From an uncultured Pelagibacteraceae bacterium (GTDB taxonomy: Bacteria > Pseudomonadota > Alphaproteobacteria > Pelagibacterales > Pelagibacteraceae), in NCBI GenBank assembly GCA_902622955.1, contig CACNRP010000006.1, positions 1 to 43,450 of the forward strand: 43,450 nucleotides of DNA. Direction: 5' to 3'. The position numbers and the translations under genes are program-made. Below, in pieces: positions 23,979 to 34,662 of the stretch (the first letter of the stretch is position 1; every line of letters starts with the position of its first letter). The notes beneath the pieces are model-generated. The model had not been told where the DNA came from. It did no database searches and worked only from the letters and a program-made list of their open reading frames with translations.

Positions 23979-24914
23979 ATGATTCATAATATAAAAAAAA
24001 TAAATTTAAATCATTCATTTATTTTTTTCTTTGCTGTAAATATTTTCTCTATTTTAATTTTTAAATTTAACAATATAAACATTTCAACAATTTTGTGTTT
24101 GTTTCTTATTCTAACTATAGGTATATCACATGGTTCACTTGATCATATAAAAGGAAAAAAGCTTTTAGAATTTTTTAATATTCAACACACTTATCTTTTT
24201 TACTTACTCTATATTCTAACAGCCTTAATGATTATTGTTACTTGGATTCTTCTCCCATCAATAACTTTAATATTATTTTTAATAGTTGCCTCTTACCATT
24301 TTGGTAAAGAAGACACAGAATTTTTAGTTGTAGGTAAGTCTTATTTTACAGAAATCTTATATTTTTTTAAAGGTTTTTTAATTGTTCTAGCTCCATTATA
24401 TTTTCACTTTCAGGATACAGTAAATATTTTTAAATTATTACTAATTGATAATGAGGTTTTTTACTCCATCCTTAGCTTTGTTGAAGCTAATAAAATAATC
24501 GAAATTGGAATTTTAGTTAGTACACTATCTAGTATTTTCTTATTCTTTAATAAATTTGAAGTAATAAAGTTTTCAATTTTTTTAGACTTCTTCTCAATAA
24601 TAATTATAAATTATTATTTATCTCCTCTTTTAGCGTTCACTATTTATTTTTGTTTTTTACACTCAATCAGACATTCAATTTCGCTAGCTCTGGAACTAGA
24701 TGGTAATAATTTATTAAATGGATTAAAAATATTTGTGAAAAAGGCTATTCCACTGACAATTTTAACAGGTGTTTTTTGCTTAATAAGCCTTTATTTATTA
24801 AATAGTGGAGATAATTTAGATAGCTCAATATTAAAAGTAATATTTATAGGTTTGGCGTCTTTAACCTTTCCACATATATTGCTGGAATATTTATTAGAGA
24901 AAAATGAAAAATAA
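23979..24914 (+). CDS. blh: Beta-carotene 15,15'-dioxygenase, Brp/Blh family
   Basis: Membrane oxygenase that cleaves beta-carotene into two retinals, the chromophore of proteorhodopsin. 311 residues with about eight hydrophobic helices. Conserved histidines expected to bind iron are seen at H51 and H56 (SHGSLDHIKG), H107 (SYHFGKED), H228/H232 (LHSIRHS) and H299 (FPHILLEY). It closes the crtI-B-Y-blh cassette and overlaps the ispH start by 11 bases. Its presence implies a retinal protein elsewhere in the genome; no rhodopsin gene is in this window. Confidence 0.94.
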   Translation: MIHNIKKINLNHSFIFFFAVNIFSILIFKFNNINISTILCLFLILTIGISHGSLDHIKGKKLLEFFNIQHTYLFYLLYILTALMIIVTWILLPSITLILFLIVASYHFGKEDTEFLVVGKSYFTEILYFFKGFLIVLAPLYFHFQDTVNIFKLLLIDNEVFYSILSFVEANKIIEIGILVSTLSSIFLFFNKFEVIKFSIFLDFFSIIIINYYLSPLLAFTIYFCFLHSIRHSISLALELDGNNLLNGLKIFVKKAIPLTILTGVFCLISLYLLNSGDNLDSSILKVIFIGLASLTFPHILLEYLLEKNEK

Positions 24915-25848
24915 AGAGTTGAAAATACTATTATCTGCACCTAGGGGTTTCTGTGCTGGCGTAGAAAGAGCAATTGAAATAGTAGAAAAATCTATTAAAA
25001 AATATGGAGCACCAGTATATGTGCGTCATGAGATAGTACACAATAAACATGTTGTTGATAATTTAAAAAGCAAAGGTGCAGTATTTGTGGAAGAACTTGA
25101 GGAAATAGAAGACAAATCAAGACCTGTAATTTTTTCAGCTCATGGTGTTCCTAAACAAATTCCAGAAGATGCAAGTAATTATGAAATGACTTACGTAGAC
25201 GCGACTTGTCCTTTAGTATCTAAAGTTCACAGAGAAGCAGAAAATCTTTTTAAATTAGGATATCATATCATTTTAATTGGTCACAAAAATCATCCAGAAG
25301 TGATTGGAACTATGGGTCAGCTAAAAAAAGGATCTATAGATTTAATACAAAATGAAGAGGAAGCAGAAAATTATCAAATAGATAATGGAAAAAAAATTGC
25401 TTATATAACACAGACCACATTATCAGTTGATGATACAAAAGAAATAATCAAAGTTTTAAAAAGAAAATTTCCAAATCTTAAAGAGCCAATGAAAGAAGAT
25501 ATTTGTTACGCAACTACAAATAGACAAATGGCTGTTAAAGAAATTGCTAAAAATTGTGACATGTTTTTTGTTATTGGGAGTAGAAATTCTTCAAATTCAG
25601 TAAGATTAGTTGAGGTAGCAAAAAAATCTGGTTGTGAAAATGCATATCTAATACATTCTGAAAGCAAGATACCTTTTGAAGAAATAGAAAATTGTAGAAC
25701 TATTGGTATTTCATCCGGTGCCTCTGCCCCAGAAATTTTAGTTAAAAATTTTATTAATGAATTAAAAAATAATTTTTCTATCACAATCGATGAAATAGAA
25801 ATTATTAAAGAAAATGTAGTTTTCAAAGTTCCTAATAAGCTCAATTAA
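24904..25848 (+). CDS. ispH: 4-hydroxy-3-methylbut-2-enyl diphosphate reductase
   Basis: [4Fe-4S] enzyme of the last MEP step, giving IPP and DMAPP. 314 residues. The three cluster cysteines are C17 (PRGFCAGVERA), C102 (VDATCPLVSKVH) and C201 (DICYATTNRQ). The substrate motifs RHEIVHNKHV, SAHGVP and SRNSSNSVRL are intact. It begins inside the end of blh and is followed without a gap by thrB. The ispH-thrB-rnhA order is common in alphaproteobacteria, suggesting the crt-blh genes were joined upstream of an older block. Confidence 0.97.
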   Translation: MKNKELKILLSAPRGFCAGVERAIEIVEKSIKKYGAPVYVRHEIVHNKHVVDNLKSKGAVFVEELEEIEDKSRPVIFSAHGVPKQIPEDASNYEMTYVDATCPLVSKVHREAENLFKLGYHIILIGHKNHPEVIGTMGQLKKGSIDLIQNEEEAENYQIDNGKKIAYITQTTLSVDDTKEIIKVLKRKFPNLKEPMKEDICYATTNRQMAVKEIAKNCDMFFVIGSRNSSNSVRLVEVAKKSGCENAYLIHSESKIPFEEIENCRTIGISSGASAPEILVKNFINELKNNFSITIDEIEIIKENVVFKVPNKLN

Positions 25849-26814
25849 ATGGCTGTATATACCAAGATAAGTAAAGGGGATATCTCAATAATAAATAATA
25901 ATTTCAATATTGAAAAAATAGTAAGCTTTCATGGAATTAAAAAAGGTATTGAGAACACTAATTATTTGCTTAAATCTAAAAATAAGAAATATATTTTAAC
26001 AATATTTGAAAAAAGAGTTTCTAAAAAAGATATTCCATTTTTTATGGAATTAATGGATATTTTAAATAAATCAAGAATAAGTTGCCCTAAACCACTTAAG
26101 ACCTATAAAAAAAATTATCTAATTAAATTAAAGAATAAAAGTGCGTGCATAGTTTCATTTTTAGAGGGTAAAGATAAAAAATTATTAAATACTATTGATT
26201 GCTATGCGATAGGAAAATCAATCGCAAAAATGCACCTTATTACAAAAAAAATAAAATTAGTTAGAAAAAATTCAATGGGAATTAATAACTTGGACCCCTT
26301 ACTAAACAGCATTAAGTTTAAATCAAGAGAAACCTCAAATTTAAAAATATTTTTAAAAAATAATTTGAAAAATATAAGACATACTTGGCCAAAAAAATTA
26401 CCAAAGGGCATTATTCACGGTGATTTATTCATAGACAATATTTTCTTCAAAAAAAATAAATTATCAGGAATTATTGATTTCTATTTTGCAGCTAATGACT
26501 ACTTTATGTATGAAATAGCTATTTGTATAAATGCGCTATGCTTTGAAATTAAAAACAAAAAATTTGTTATGAATAAAAAAAAAATAAAAAGTTTAATTAA
26601 GGGATACGAAAGTATAAAAAAAATATCTTTAAAAGAGAAAAATTCTCTAAATACGTTGTGTAGGGGGGCTGCAATTAGATATCTATTAACTAGGCTTTAT
26701 GACTTCTCAAATACACCAAAAACAGCTTTGATTAAAATTAAAGACCCTAATGAATATTATCAAAAACTACTTACACATAATAATTTAAAATCATTTCAGG
26801 ACTATTTGAATTAA
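25849..26814 (+). CDS. thrB: Homoserine kinase (ThrB, APH-fold type)
   Basis: Phosphorylates homoserine for threonine synthesis. 321 residues of the aminoglycoside phosphotransferase/kinase fold, unlike the GHMP-type ThrB of E. coli. The N-terminal GIENTNYLLKS segment and the catalytic loop HGDLFIDNIFF with the metal-site IDFYFA follow the alphaproteobacterial homoserine kinase pattern (ThrB2). It abuts ispH and its stop overlaps the rnhA start by one base. The next enzyme of the pathway, ThrC, is encoded 0.9 kb away on the opposite strand. Confidence 0.9.
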   Translation: MAVYTKISKGDISIINNNFNIEKIVSFHGIKKGIENTNYLLKSKNKKYILTIFEKRVSKKDIPFFMELMDILNKSRISCPKPLKTYKKNYLIKLKNKSACIVSFLEGKDKKLLNTIDCYAIGKSIAKMHLITKKIKLVRKNSMGINNLDPLLNSIKFKSRETSNLKIFLKNNLKNIRHTWPKKLPKGIIHGDLFIDNIFFKKNKLSGIIDFYFAANDYFMYEIAICINALCFEIKNKKFVMNKKKIKSLIKGYESIKKISLKEKNSLNTLCRGAAIRYLLTRLYDFSNTPKTALIKIKDPNEYYQKLLTHNNLKSFQDYLN

Positions 26815-27239
26815 TGATTACAATTTATACAGATGGTTCCTGTTTAACAAATCCTGGTAGTGGAGGCTGGGCTGCAATAATTAAAGAAAATAATAAAAAA
26901 AAAATAATTAGTGGAAATGAAAAAAATACAACAAACAATAGGATGGAGCTATTAGCTCCAATAAATGCATTAAGAGAAATTAAATCTGGTCCAAAAATAC
27001 AAATTTATACAGACTCTCAATACGTAAAAAATGGAATAACTGAATGGATTCATGCATGGTTGAACAACGATTGGAAAACCTCAAAAAAAGAGGATGTAAA
27101 AAATAAAGATTTGTGGATTGAATTATATAATTTGACTAAATTTTTAGATATCCAATGGATTTGGGTAAAAGCCCATGATGGAAATCCTTTAAATGAAGAG
27201 GTTGATTTGTTGGCTAAGAGAGCTGCTAATTCAAATTAA
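26814..27239 (+). CDS. rnhA: Ribonuclease HI
   Basis: Degrades the RNA strand of RNA-DNA hybrids. 141 residues, normal. The active-site carboxylates are visible: the Asp of IYTDGSC, the Glu of NNRMELLAP, the Asp of IYTDSQYV and the final Asp in NEEVDLLAKRA; the flexible-loop histidine is in VKAHDG. It overlaps thrB by one base. Its 3' end overlaps the convergent peroxiredoxin gene by 9 bases. With rnhB at 10717 the genome keeps both RNase H types. Confidence 0.97.
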   Translation: MITIYTDGSCLTNPGSGGWAAIIKENNKKKIISGNEKNTTNNRMELLAPINALREIKSGPKIQIYTDSQYVKNGITEWIHAWLNNDWKTSKKEDVKNKDLWIELYNLTKFLDIQWIWVKAHDGNPLNEEVDLLAKRAANSN

Positions 27240-27716
27240 CTTAATAAAATTTTCTGCTGCTGAAATTTCACAAGTTCCCGTATCTTTCTCTTCTTGTAGT
27301 TTAATTACTTTCATATTGTCTACAAACATAGTGTATCTATTTGATCTTATCCCTAACCCTCTTCCACTTTTGTCTACGTCTGCACCTATATCCTTTATGA
27401 AATTTAAAAAAGGGTCTCCTAACATTATAATTTTATTACCAACATTATTTTCTTTTCCCCAGGCATTCATAACAAAAGGATCATTAGCGGATAAACAAAT
27501 TATATGATCAATTCCTTTCTCTTTAAATTTGTCATGCATACTAATATAGCTAGGCAAATGTTTTTTAGAACACACTGATGTATACGCACCCGGTACACCG
27601 AATAAAATTACTTTTTTATTTTTAAAAAAGTCTTCAATATTTTTCTTTATTGGTTCTCCTGACTCGAGTATAAAAACTTCAGAATTTGGTAATAAATTAT
27701 TTTCTTTAATTTTCAT
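27231..27716 (-). CDS. Peroxiredoxin, Prx5 type
   Basis: Thiol peroxidase of the Prx5 group that reduces hydrogen peroxide or organic peroxides. 161 residues. The peroxidatic cysteine is in GVPGAYTSVCSKKHLP, with the Pro/Thr of the family catalytic triad. Further cysteines occur in IICLSAND and near the C-terminus (TGTCEIS), either of which could be the resolving residue. The start ATG overlaps the thrC stop by 4 bases; the end overlaps rnhA by 9. Confidence 0.92.
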   Translation of the reverse strand: MKIKENNLLPNSEVFILESGEPIKKNIEDFFKNKKVILFGVPGAYTSVCSKKHLPSYISMHDKFKEKGIDHIICLSANDPFVMNAWGKENNVGNKIIMLGDPFLNFIKDIGADVDKSGRGLGIRSNRYTMFVDNMKVIKLQEEKDTGTCEISAAENFIKLI

Positions 27717-29095
27717 AGTAGCTTGTCTTTAATATGTTGTTTTACCTTTTCAACATCATTTTCAATGACATCATAATTTTCGTTTTCATCTAAAATAAAC
27801 ATAAGTTCACTTGGTAAATCAGCATTAGCTTTTATAGCTCTGAAAATTGCGTCAGGAAACTTAGAGGGATGTGCTGTGCCAAGCACTATATTATTTCCAA
27901 TTAAATTATGCTTATCAAATGCACCATATCCAATGGCTGTATGTGGGTCGAGCACAAAATTATATTGGTTGTAAACTGAACTTATTATTTCTAAAGTCTC
28001 TTTTTCACTCATTCTTACAGATAAAAAATTTTCATTTATTTTATTAAGCTTTTCATTATCCAATAAGTAATTTCCAACCTCTTTAATGTTCTTCATATCT
28101 TGTGAGGTTTTAACATCATCTTCATTGTTTAGATCAAATATAAGTCTCTCAAAGTTACTAGCTATTTGAATATCCATACTAGGAGATATAGTCTCAGATA
28201 CTTTTTCTGCTTGATAACTGCCTTTTGATATAGCTCTGTGCAATATATCGTTTTGATTAGTTGCCACTATTAGTTTATTTATTGGTAGACCTAATTTTTT
28301 GGCTAAATATCCAGCATAAACATCACCAAAATTTCCAGTTGGAACCGAAAAATTGGTTGGCTGATTTTCGTGCTTAACCAAAAAATAACTATAAAAATAA
28401 TAAACACTCTGAGCAATAATTCTTGCCCAATTAATTGAATTAACTCCCGACATGTTTATTTGATTAGAAAAATTTTTATCAGAGAACATGGATTTTACTA
28501 AATTTTGACAATCATCAAAATTGCCCTTAATAGCTATATTAAATACGTTTTCAAATTTTCCTGTTGTCATTAATTTTCTTTGAATTGGGGAAACTCTATT
28601 ATCTGGATGAAGCACAAATATATTTAAATTTTTTTTACCTTTGATTGCATCTATTGCAGCTGCGCCTGTGTCCCCAGATGTTGCAACTACAATATTAATT
28701 TTTTGTTTATCATTACTCAAATAATATTCATAAAAATTTCCTAAAAGTTGCATTGCAATATCTTTAAAAGCCAAAGTTGGTCCATGAAATAATTCTAATA
28801 CAGATCTGTCACCTATTTGGATCAACTCAACTACATTATCTTTTCTAAAAGCAGAGTAAGATTTATCAATAATTTTACTAAGATCACTCTCGGACATAAA
28901 ATTTCCAATAAAGGGATAAATAACTTTTTTTGCTAAATCTGAGTAATTAAGTTTTTTAAAATCTTTTATTTCATCCTCACTAAATTTTATTAAAGACTTT
29001 GGAATGAATAGACCACCATCATCTGCAAGTCCTTTAACAAAAACCTCTTTAAATTCAAAGGTTTTTGAGGTGTCTCTTGTACTAACGTATTTCAT
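27713..29095 (-). CDS. thrC: Threonine synthase
   Basis: PLP enzyme that converts phosphohomoserine to threonine. 460 residues, the long bacterial/fungal form. The N-terminal MKYVSTRDTSKTFEFKEV is typical. The PLP lysine is in HGPTLAFKDIAMQ, and the phosphate-binding segment is ATSGDTGAAAI. It directly abuts surf1 (one-base spacing) and overlaps the peroxiredoxin start. Its position at the tail of the cytochrome oxidase operon is also seen in other alphaproteobacteria (from memory). Confidence 0.96.
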   Translation of the reverse strand: MKYVSTRDTSKTFEFKEVFVKGLADDGGLFIPKSLIKFSEDEIKDFKKLNYSDLAKKVIYPFIGNFMSESDLSKIIDKSYSAFRKDNVVELIQIGDRSVLELFHGPTLAFKDIAMQLLGNFYEYYLSNDKQKINIVVATSGDTGAAAIDAIKGKKNLNIFVLHPDNRVSPIQRKLMTTGKFENVFNIAIKGNFDDCQNLVKSMFSDKNFSNQINMSGVNSINWARIIAQSVYYFYSYFLVKHENQPTNFSVPTGNFGDVYAGYLAKKLGLPINKLIVATNQNDILHRAISKGSYQAEKVSETISPSMDIQIASNFERLIFDLNNEDDVKTSQDMKNIKEVGNYLLDNEKLNKINENFLSVRMSEKETLEIISSVYNQYNFVLDPHTAIGYGAFDKHNLIGNNIVLGTAHPSKFPDAIFRAIKANADLPSELMFILDENENYDVIENDVEKVKQHIKDKLL

Positions 29096-29749
29096 CTAAT
29101 AATTTTTTTTTCTAAAATATAAATATATTAAAAGAATTGAAATCGCCATAGAAAACCAAGTTATTGCATACTTTTTATGATTGTTTGATATTTTAGCCGT
29201 TATAACTTTCGGCTTTGGAACTTTATAATCTCCACCTAGATAAATAATATATTTAGAAAATTTTTTACCTGTAAATTTAAAAATATCATCTCTATTTAAA
29301 GTAAACCAATAATTCTTTTCTAAATCATTTTTAGGCTTAAAAGAACTATATTTTGGTTGAATCAATATTGTACCTATAACTTCATTTTGATTAATAAAAT
29401 TAATTTCTGGAAGATCTTTTTTTTCGAACGGTATCCATCCTCTATTTATCAAATAATTTTCACTATCAATTTTTATAGAATTTATTACTTCAAAACCAGG
29501 TTTTCCATTTTCATTCAAATTATATAAATAAATTTGTTTATCAAAATCAATTTTTCCAGAAGTTTTAATTCTTAAATAATTTTTTTTTTTAGAACTAATT
29601 AATTCTACTGGATCATTTTTTAAAGAATTTTCAATTTGATTAATTAAATCTAATTTCCAGTTTAATCTATAAATCTGCCAAAAACCTAGTGACAATAAAA
29701 CTAAGATAATAAAGTAAACGAATACAGAAAATAAAAACTTATTTTTCAA
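29096..29749 (-). CDS. SURF1-family cytochrome oxidase assembly protein
   Basis: Membrane protein that helps insert heme A into cytochrome oxidase subunit I. 217 residues with a membrane helix at each end (about 6-25 and 195-212) and a periplasmic domain between, the SURF1 layout. Diagnostic segments are LGFWQIYRLNWK near the N-terminus and LINRGWIPF in the centre, with HKKYAITWFSMA before the last helix. The start is a TTG at 29749; no nearby ATG gives a better N-terminus. A DUF983 gene often found between ctaE and surf1 is absent here. Confidence 0.9.
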   Translation of the reverse strand: MKNKFLFSVFVYFIILVLLSLGFWQIYRLNWKLDLINQIENSLKNDPVELISSKKKNYLRIKTSGKIDFDKQIYLYNLNENGKPGFEVINSIKIDSENYLINRGWIPFEKKDLPEINFINQNEVIGTILIQPKYSSFKPKNDLEKNYWFTLNRDDIFKFTGKKFSKYIIYLGGDYKVPKPKVITAKISNNHKKYAITWFSMAISILLIYLYFRKKNY

Positions 29750-29759
29750 GGATTTAATA

Positions 29760-30548
29760 TTAACTTCCCCAAATATAAATAGCAGCGAATAAGAACAACC
29801 AAACTACATCTACAAAATGCCAATACCAAGCAGCAGCTTCAAATCCAAAGTGATGATCTTTTGTAAAATGACCAAGTTTTCCTCTCCACAAGCATACAGC
29901 TAGAAATATTGTTCCAACTATAACATGAAAACCATGAAAACCTGTTGCCATATAAAATACAGCTCCATATATATGACCTGAATAATCAAAGGTTGCGTGA
30001 TGATATTCGTAAGCTTGTAATAATGTAAAAAAGAAACCCAAAATAACTGTCGCTGTTAATCCTTGAACAAAACTTTTTCGATCCTCTTCAAGCAAAGCAT
30101 GATGAGCCCAAGTGACTGTAGTACCTGATAGAAGCAAAACTAGAGTATTTATCAATGGAATATCCCATGGATCAAAAGTTTCTATATCTTTGGGTGGCCA
30201 AACATTTCCAACAAATTCATTCGGAAATAAACTAATATCAAAATATGCCCAAAACCATGCAACAAAAAACATTACTTCTGATGCTATAAATAGTGTCATT
30301 CCATACCTGTGATGAATTTGTACAACAGGTGTGTGGTGCCCTTGATGCTCAGCTTCTATTACAACATCTCTAAACCACATATATGCACAATATATTAACA
30401 AAGCTAAACCAAGATACATTCCCCAAGAAACATCGTTATGCATGTAAAAGATAGATCCGATAGCTAAAACCAAGCAAGAAATTGAAGTAAAAATTGGCCA
30501 AGGACTTGGGTCAACCAAATGATAATCGTGTTTTTTTTCGCCAGACAT
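29760..30548 (-). CDS. ctaE: Cytochrome c oxidase subunit III
   Basis: Core membrane subunit of the aa3 oxidase that stabilises subunit I. 262 residues with seven predicted helices. Family features are HDYHLVDPSPWPI at the start, FIASEVMFFVAWFWAYF, and near the end GFHGFHVIVGTIFL and the final FVDVVWLFLFAAIYIWG. It lies 8 bases downstream of ctaG and 10 upstream of surf1 on the same strand. Confidence 0.97.
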   Translation of the reverse strand: MSGEKKHDYHLVDPSPWPIFTSISCLVLAIGSIFYMHNDVSWGMYLGLALLIYCAYMWFRDVVIEAEHQGHHTPVVQIHHRYGMTLFIASEVMFFVAWFWAYFDISLFPNEFVGNVWPPKDIETFDPWDIPLINTLVLLLSGTTVTWAHHALLEEDRKSFVQGLTATVILGFFFTLLQAYEYHHATFDYSGHIYGAVFYMATGFHGFHVIVGTIFLAVCLWRGKLGHFTKDHHFGFEAAAWYWHFVDVVWLFLFAAIYIWGS

Positions 30549-30556
30549 ATTTTTTA

Positions 30557-31090
30557 TTATGTTTTTTTATAATAATCTGTCGAGAAAAAAGTATAAGACA
30601 TAGTTACGTCCTCTAAATTTTTGGTTGTTGGATCATTAACAAGCTCAGGATCTAAATAAAAAGTCATTACAAATGTTGCTTTTTCTCCAGCTTTTAACTC
30701 TTGTTTTTCAAAGCAGAAACAACCAAGTTTGCTATAATATTTTCCAAAACTAGATGGAGAAACATTAAAGCTTGCAACTCCGTAGGTGGTACTTTCCCCA
30801 TAATTTTCTACCTCAAATTCTATTTTATTTACCTGTCCTACTTTTACATCAATTACATTTGATTTAGCTTTAAAATCCCAAGTAAGATTATTTACATTTG
30901 TATCAAATCTAACACTAACAATTTTACTGAGAACTACTTTTGGTGGTTCTTTTGAAACTTGTGTAGTGCCACCAAAACCAGTTAATCTACAAAATGCATC
31001 ATAAAGTGGGACTGCAGCAAAAGATAATCCTAGCATGAAAATAAATATACCTGCGAGCAAGATTGGAGTTAAAGTTTTATTTTTAATCAT
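30557..31090 (-). CDS. ctaG: Cytochrome c oxidase assembly protein CtaG (Cox11)
   Basis: Copper chaperone that delivers copper to the CuB site of subunit I. 177 residues: a single N-terminal membrane helix (about 9-29) and a periplasmic beta domain. The copper-binding cysteines are in LGCFCFEKQELKAGE, the Cox11 CFCF signature. The end has YTFFSTDYY. It follows a small membrane ORF by 24 bases. Confidence 0.96.
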   Translation of the reverse strand: MIKNKTLTPILLAGIFIFMLGLSFAAVPLYDAFCRLTGFGGTTQVSKEPPKVVLSKIVSVRFDTNVNNLTWDFKAKSNVIDVKVGQVNKIEFEVENYGESTTYGVASFNVSPSSFGKYYSKLGCFCFEKQELKAGEKATFVMTFYLDPELVNDPTTKNLEDVTMSYTFFSTDYYKKT

Positions 31091-31114
31091 ATTTGCCTAT
31101 CAAAAACTCCGACA

Positions 31115-31213
31115 TTAAATAACGTAAATAAAAATAAAAAAAACCATAAAAGCTAATATTGCTATAGCTGTTAAAATATTTTTTTTCTTTGTTTTTTTAT
31201 CTGGTGCAATCAT
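31115..31213 (-). CDS. Small 32-residue membrane protein between ctaB and ctaG (CoxF-like position)
   Basis: A short ORF reading MIAPDKKTKKK, then a hydrophobic stretch from about residue 13 to 32 (LTAIAILAFMVFFIFIYVI), with a lysine-rich N-terminus likely facing the cytoplasm. Its ATG overlaps the ctaB stop as ATGA, strong evidence for coupled translation, and ctaG follows after 24 bases. Small single-helix proteins at this exact place in alphaproteobacterial oxidase operons have been called CoxF; function is unclear, perhaps oxidase assembly. The identity rests on position, coupling and topology, because the sequence is too short for motif evidence. Confidence 0.75.
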   Translation of the reverse strand: MIAPDKKTKKKNILTAIAILAFMVFFIFIYVI

Positions 31214-32121
31214 ATTATTTTATCTATTAGAAATAAAACAAATACCAAAAATAAGTATAAAATCGAATAGCCAAAAATTGATCTAGCAATTTTAGCGTCA
31301 AATTTATTTTTTTTAAAATTATAAAGTTTAAAACACAATATATTATAATATATGGTCAAAATTAATGATGGAATTAAAAATGCAAGACCAACAAATCCTA
31401 GAGCGTAAGGCAGAATTACAATAGGTTGCATCAATAATGAATAAATTAATATATTCAATTTTGTACTTTCTATGCCGTTGGTTAATGGAAGCATTGGTAC
31501 TTTTGCTTTTTTATAATCATCAGATTTATACAAACTTAATGCCCAAAAATGAGATGGAGTCCAAAAAAATATAATCAGGAAAAATGTTACGGGTTCAATA
31601 GATAACGAGTTTGTTGCAATGGTCCATCCTATTACTGGTGGCAAGGCTCCTGATGCGCCTCCAATAACTATATTTTGAGGAGTTTTCCTTTTTAACCAAA
31701 TTGTATAAACAAAAACGTAAAATAATATAGTAAACAATAATAATCCCGCTGACAGTCTGTTTGCAAAATAATCAAGTGCTATAACCGAAAATATTGATAG
31801 CGAAACACCAAATACTAACGCCTGATTTTTATTTATCTTACCCGTTGGTATTGGTCTTAAACAAGTTCGTGTCATTAAAGCATCAAGATCAGATTCATAC
31901 CACATATTTAATGCACCAGCAGCTCCTGCCCCAATAGAAACAAGCAAAATTGCTACAATAGCATCTTTTGTTGGAACAGCATTTGGAGCCATTAGCAATC
32001 CAACTGCACAAGTAAAAATTACCAAAGACATAACCCTTGGCTTCATTAATTTAAATAATTCCGAAAGATTAAAAACGTCCTCTTGACTTAAACTTCTAGA
32101 TTTTAATTTTGACTTAATCAT
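31210..32121 (-). CDS. ctaB: Protoheme IX farnesyltransferase (heme O synthase)
   Basis: UbiA-family membrane prenyltransferase that adds farnesyl to heme b, the first step to heme A. 303 residues with about nine helices. The aspartate-rich substrate motif is NMWYESDLDALMTRT, and the conserved RPIPTG follows. The second motif area is WTPSHFWALSLYKSDDYKKA. It stops with TGA inside the start of the 32-residue ORF. 26 bases separate it from ctaD. Confidence 0.96.
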   Translation of the reverse strand: MIKSKLKSRSLSQEDVFNLSELFKLMKPRVMSLVIFTCAVGLLMAPNAVPTKDAIVAILLVSIGAGAAGALNMWYESDLDALMTRTCLRPIPTGKINKNQALVFGVSLSIFSVIALDYFANRLSAGLLLFTILFYVFVYTIWLKRKTPQNIVIGGASGALPPVIGWTIATNSLSIEPVTFFLIIFFWTPSHFWALSLYKSDDYKKAKVPMLPLTNGIESTKLNILIYSLLMQPIVILPYALGFVGLAFLIPSLILTIYYNILCFKLYNFKKNKFDAKIARSIFGYSILYLFLVFVLFLIDKII

Positions 32122-32147
32122 TTTTAAATTTTAAAAAATCTTAATTA

Positions 32148-34600
<2,453 letters not shown>

Positions 34601-34607
34601 TTTTTTT

Positions 34608-34621
34608 ACTCTATATAGAGT
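34608..34621. promoter_or_regulatory. Perfect 14-bp palindrome just upstream of ctaC
   Basis: ACTCTATATAGAGT is a perfect dyad in the 62-base gap between rsmE and ctaC. On the minus strand it is followed by seven A and then the ctaC ATG, so it sits where an operator or an overlapped -10 element might control the oxidase operon. It is too short, and lacks a downstream U-tract on the minus strand, to be a good terminator for rsmE. Confidence 0.4.
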
Positions 34622-34662
34622 GTCTTTTAAAAAAATACACTTTTACTTTTAGCGACAAAATA

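Noticed and set aside
25506-25844. 112-codon open frame antisense to ispH
   Set aside because: Lies fully within ispH, whose motifs are intact; composition is that of a reverse-frame shadow.
34621-34660. Terminator for rsmE before ctaC
   Set aside because: The dyad is not followed by a U-tract in the direction of rsmE transcription; seven A follow it instead.
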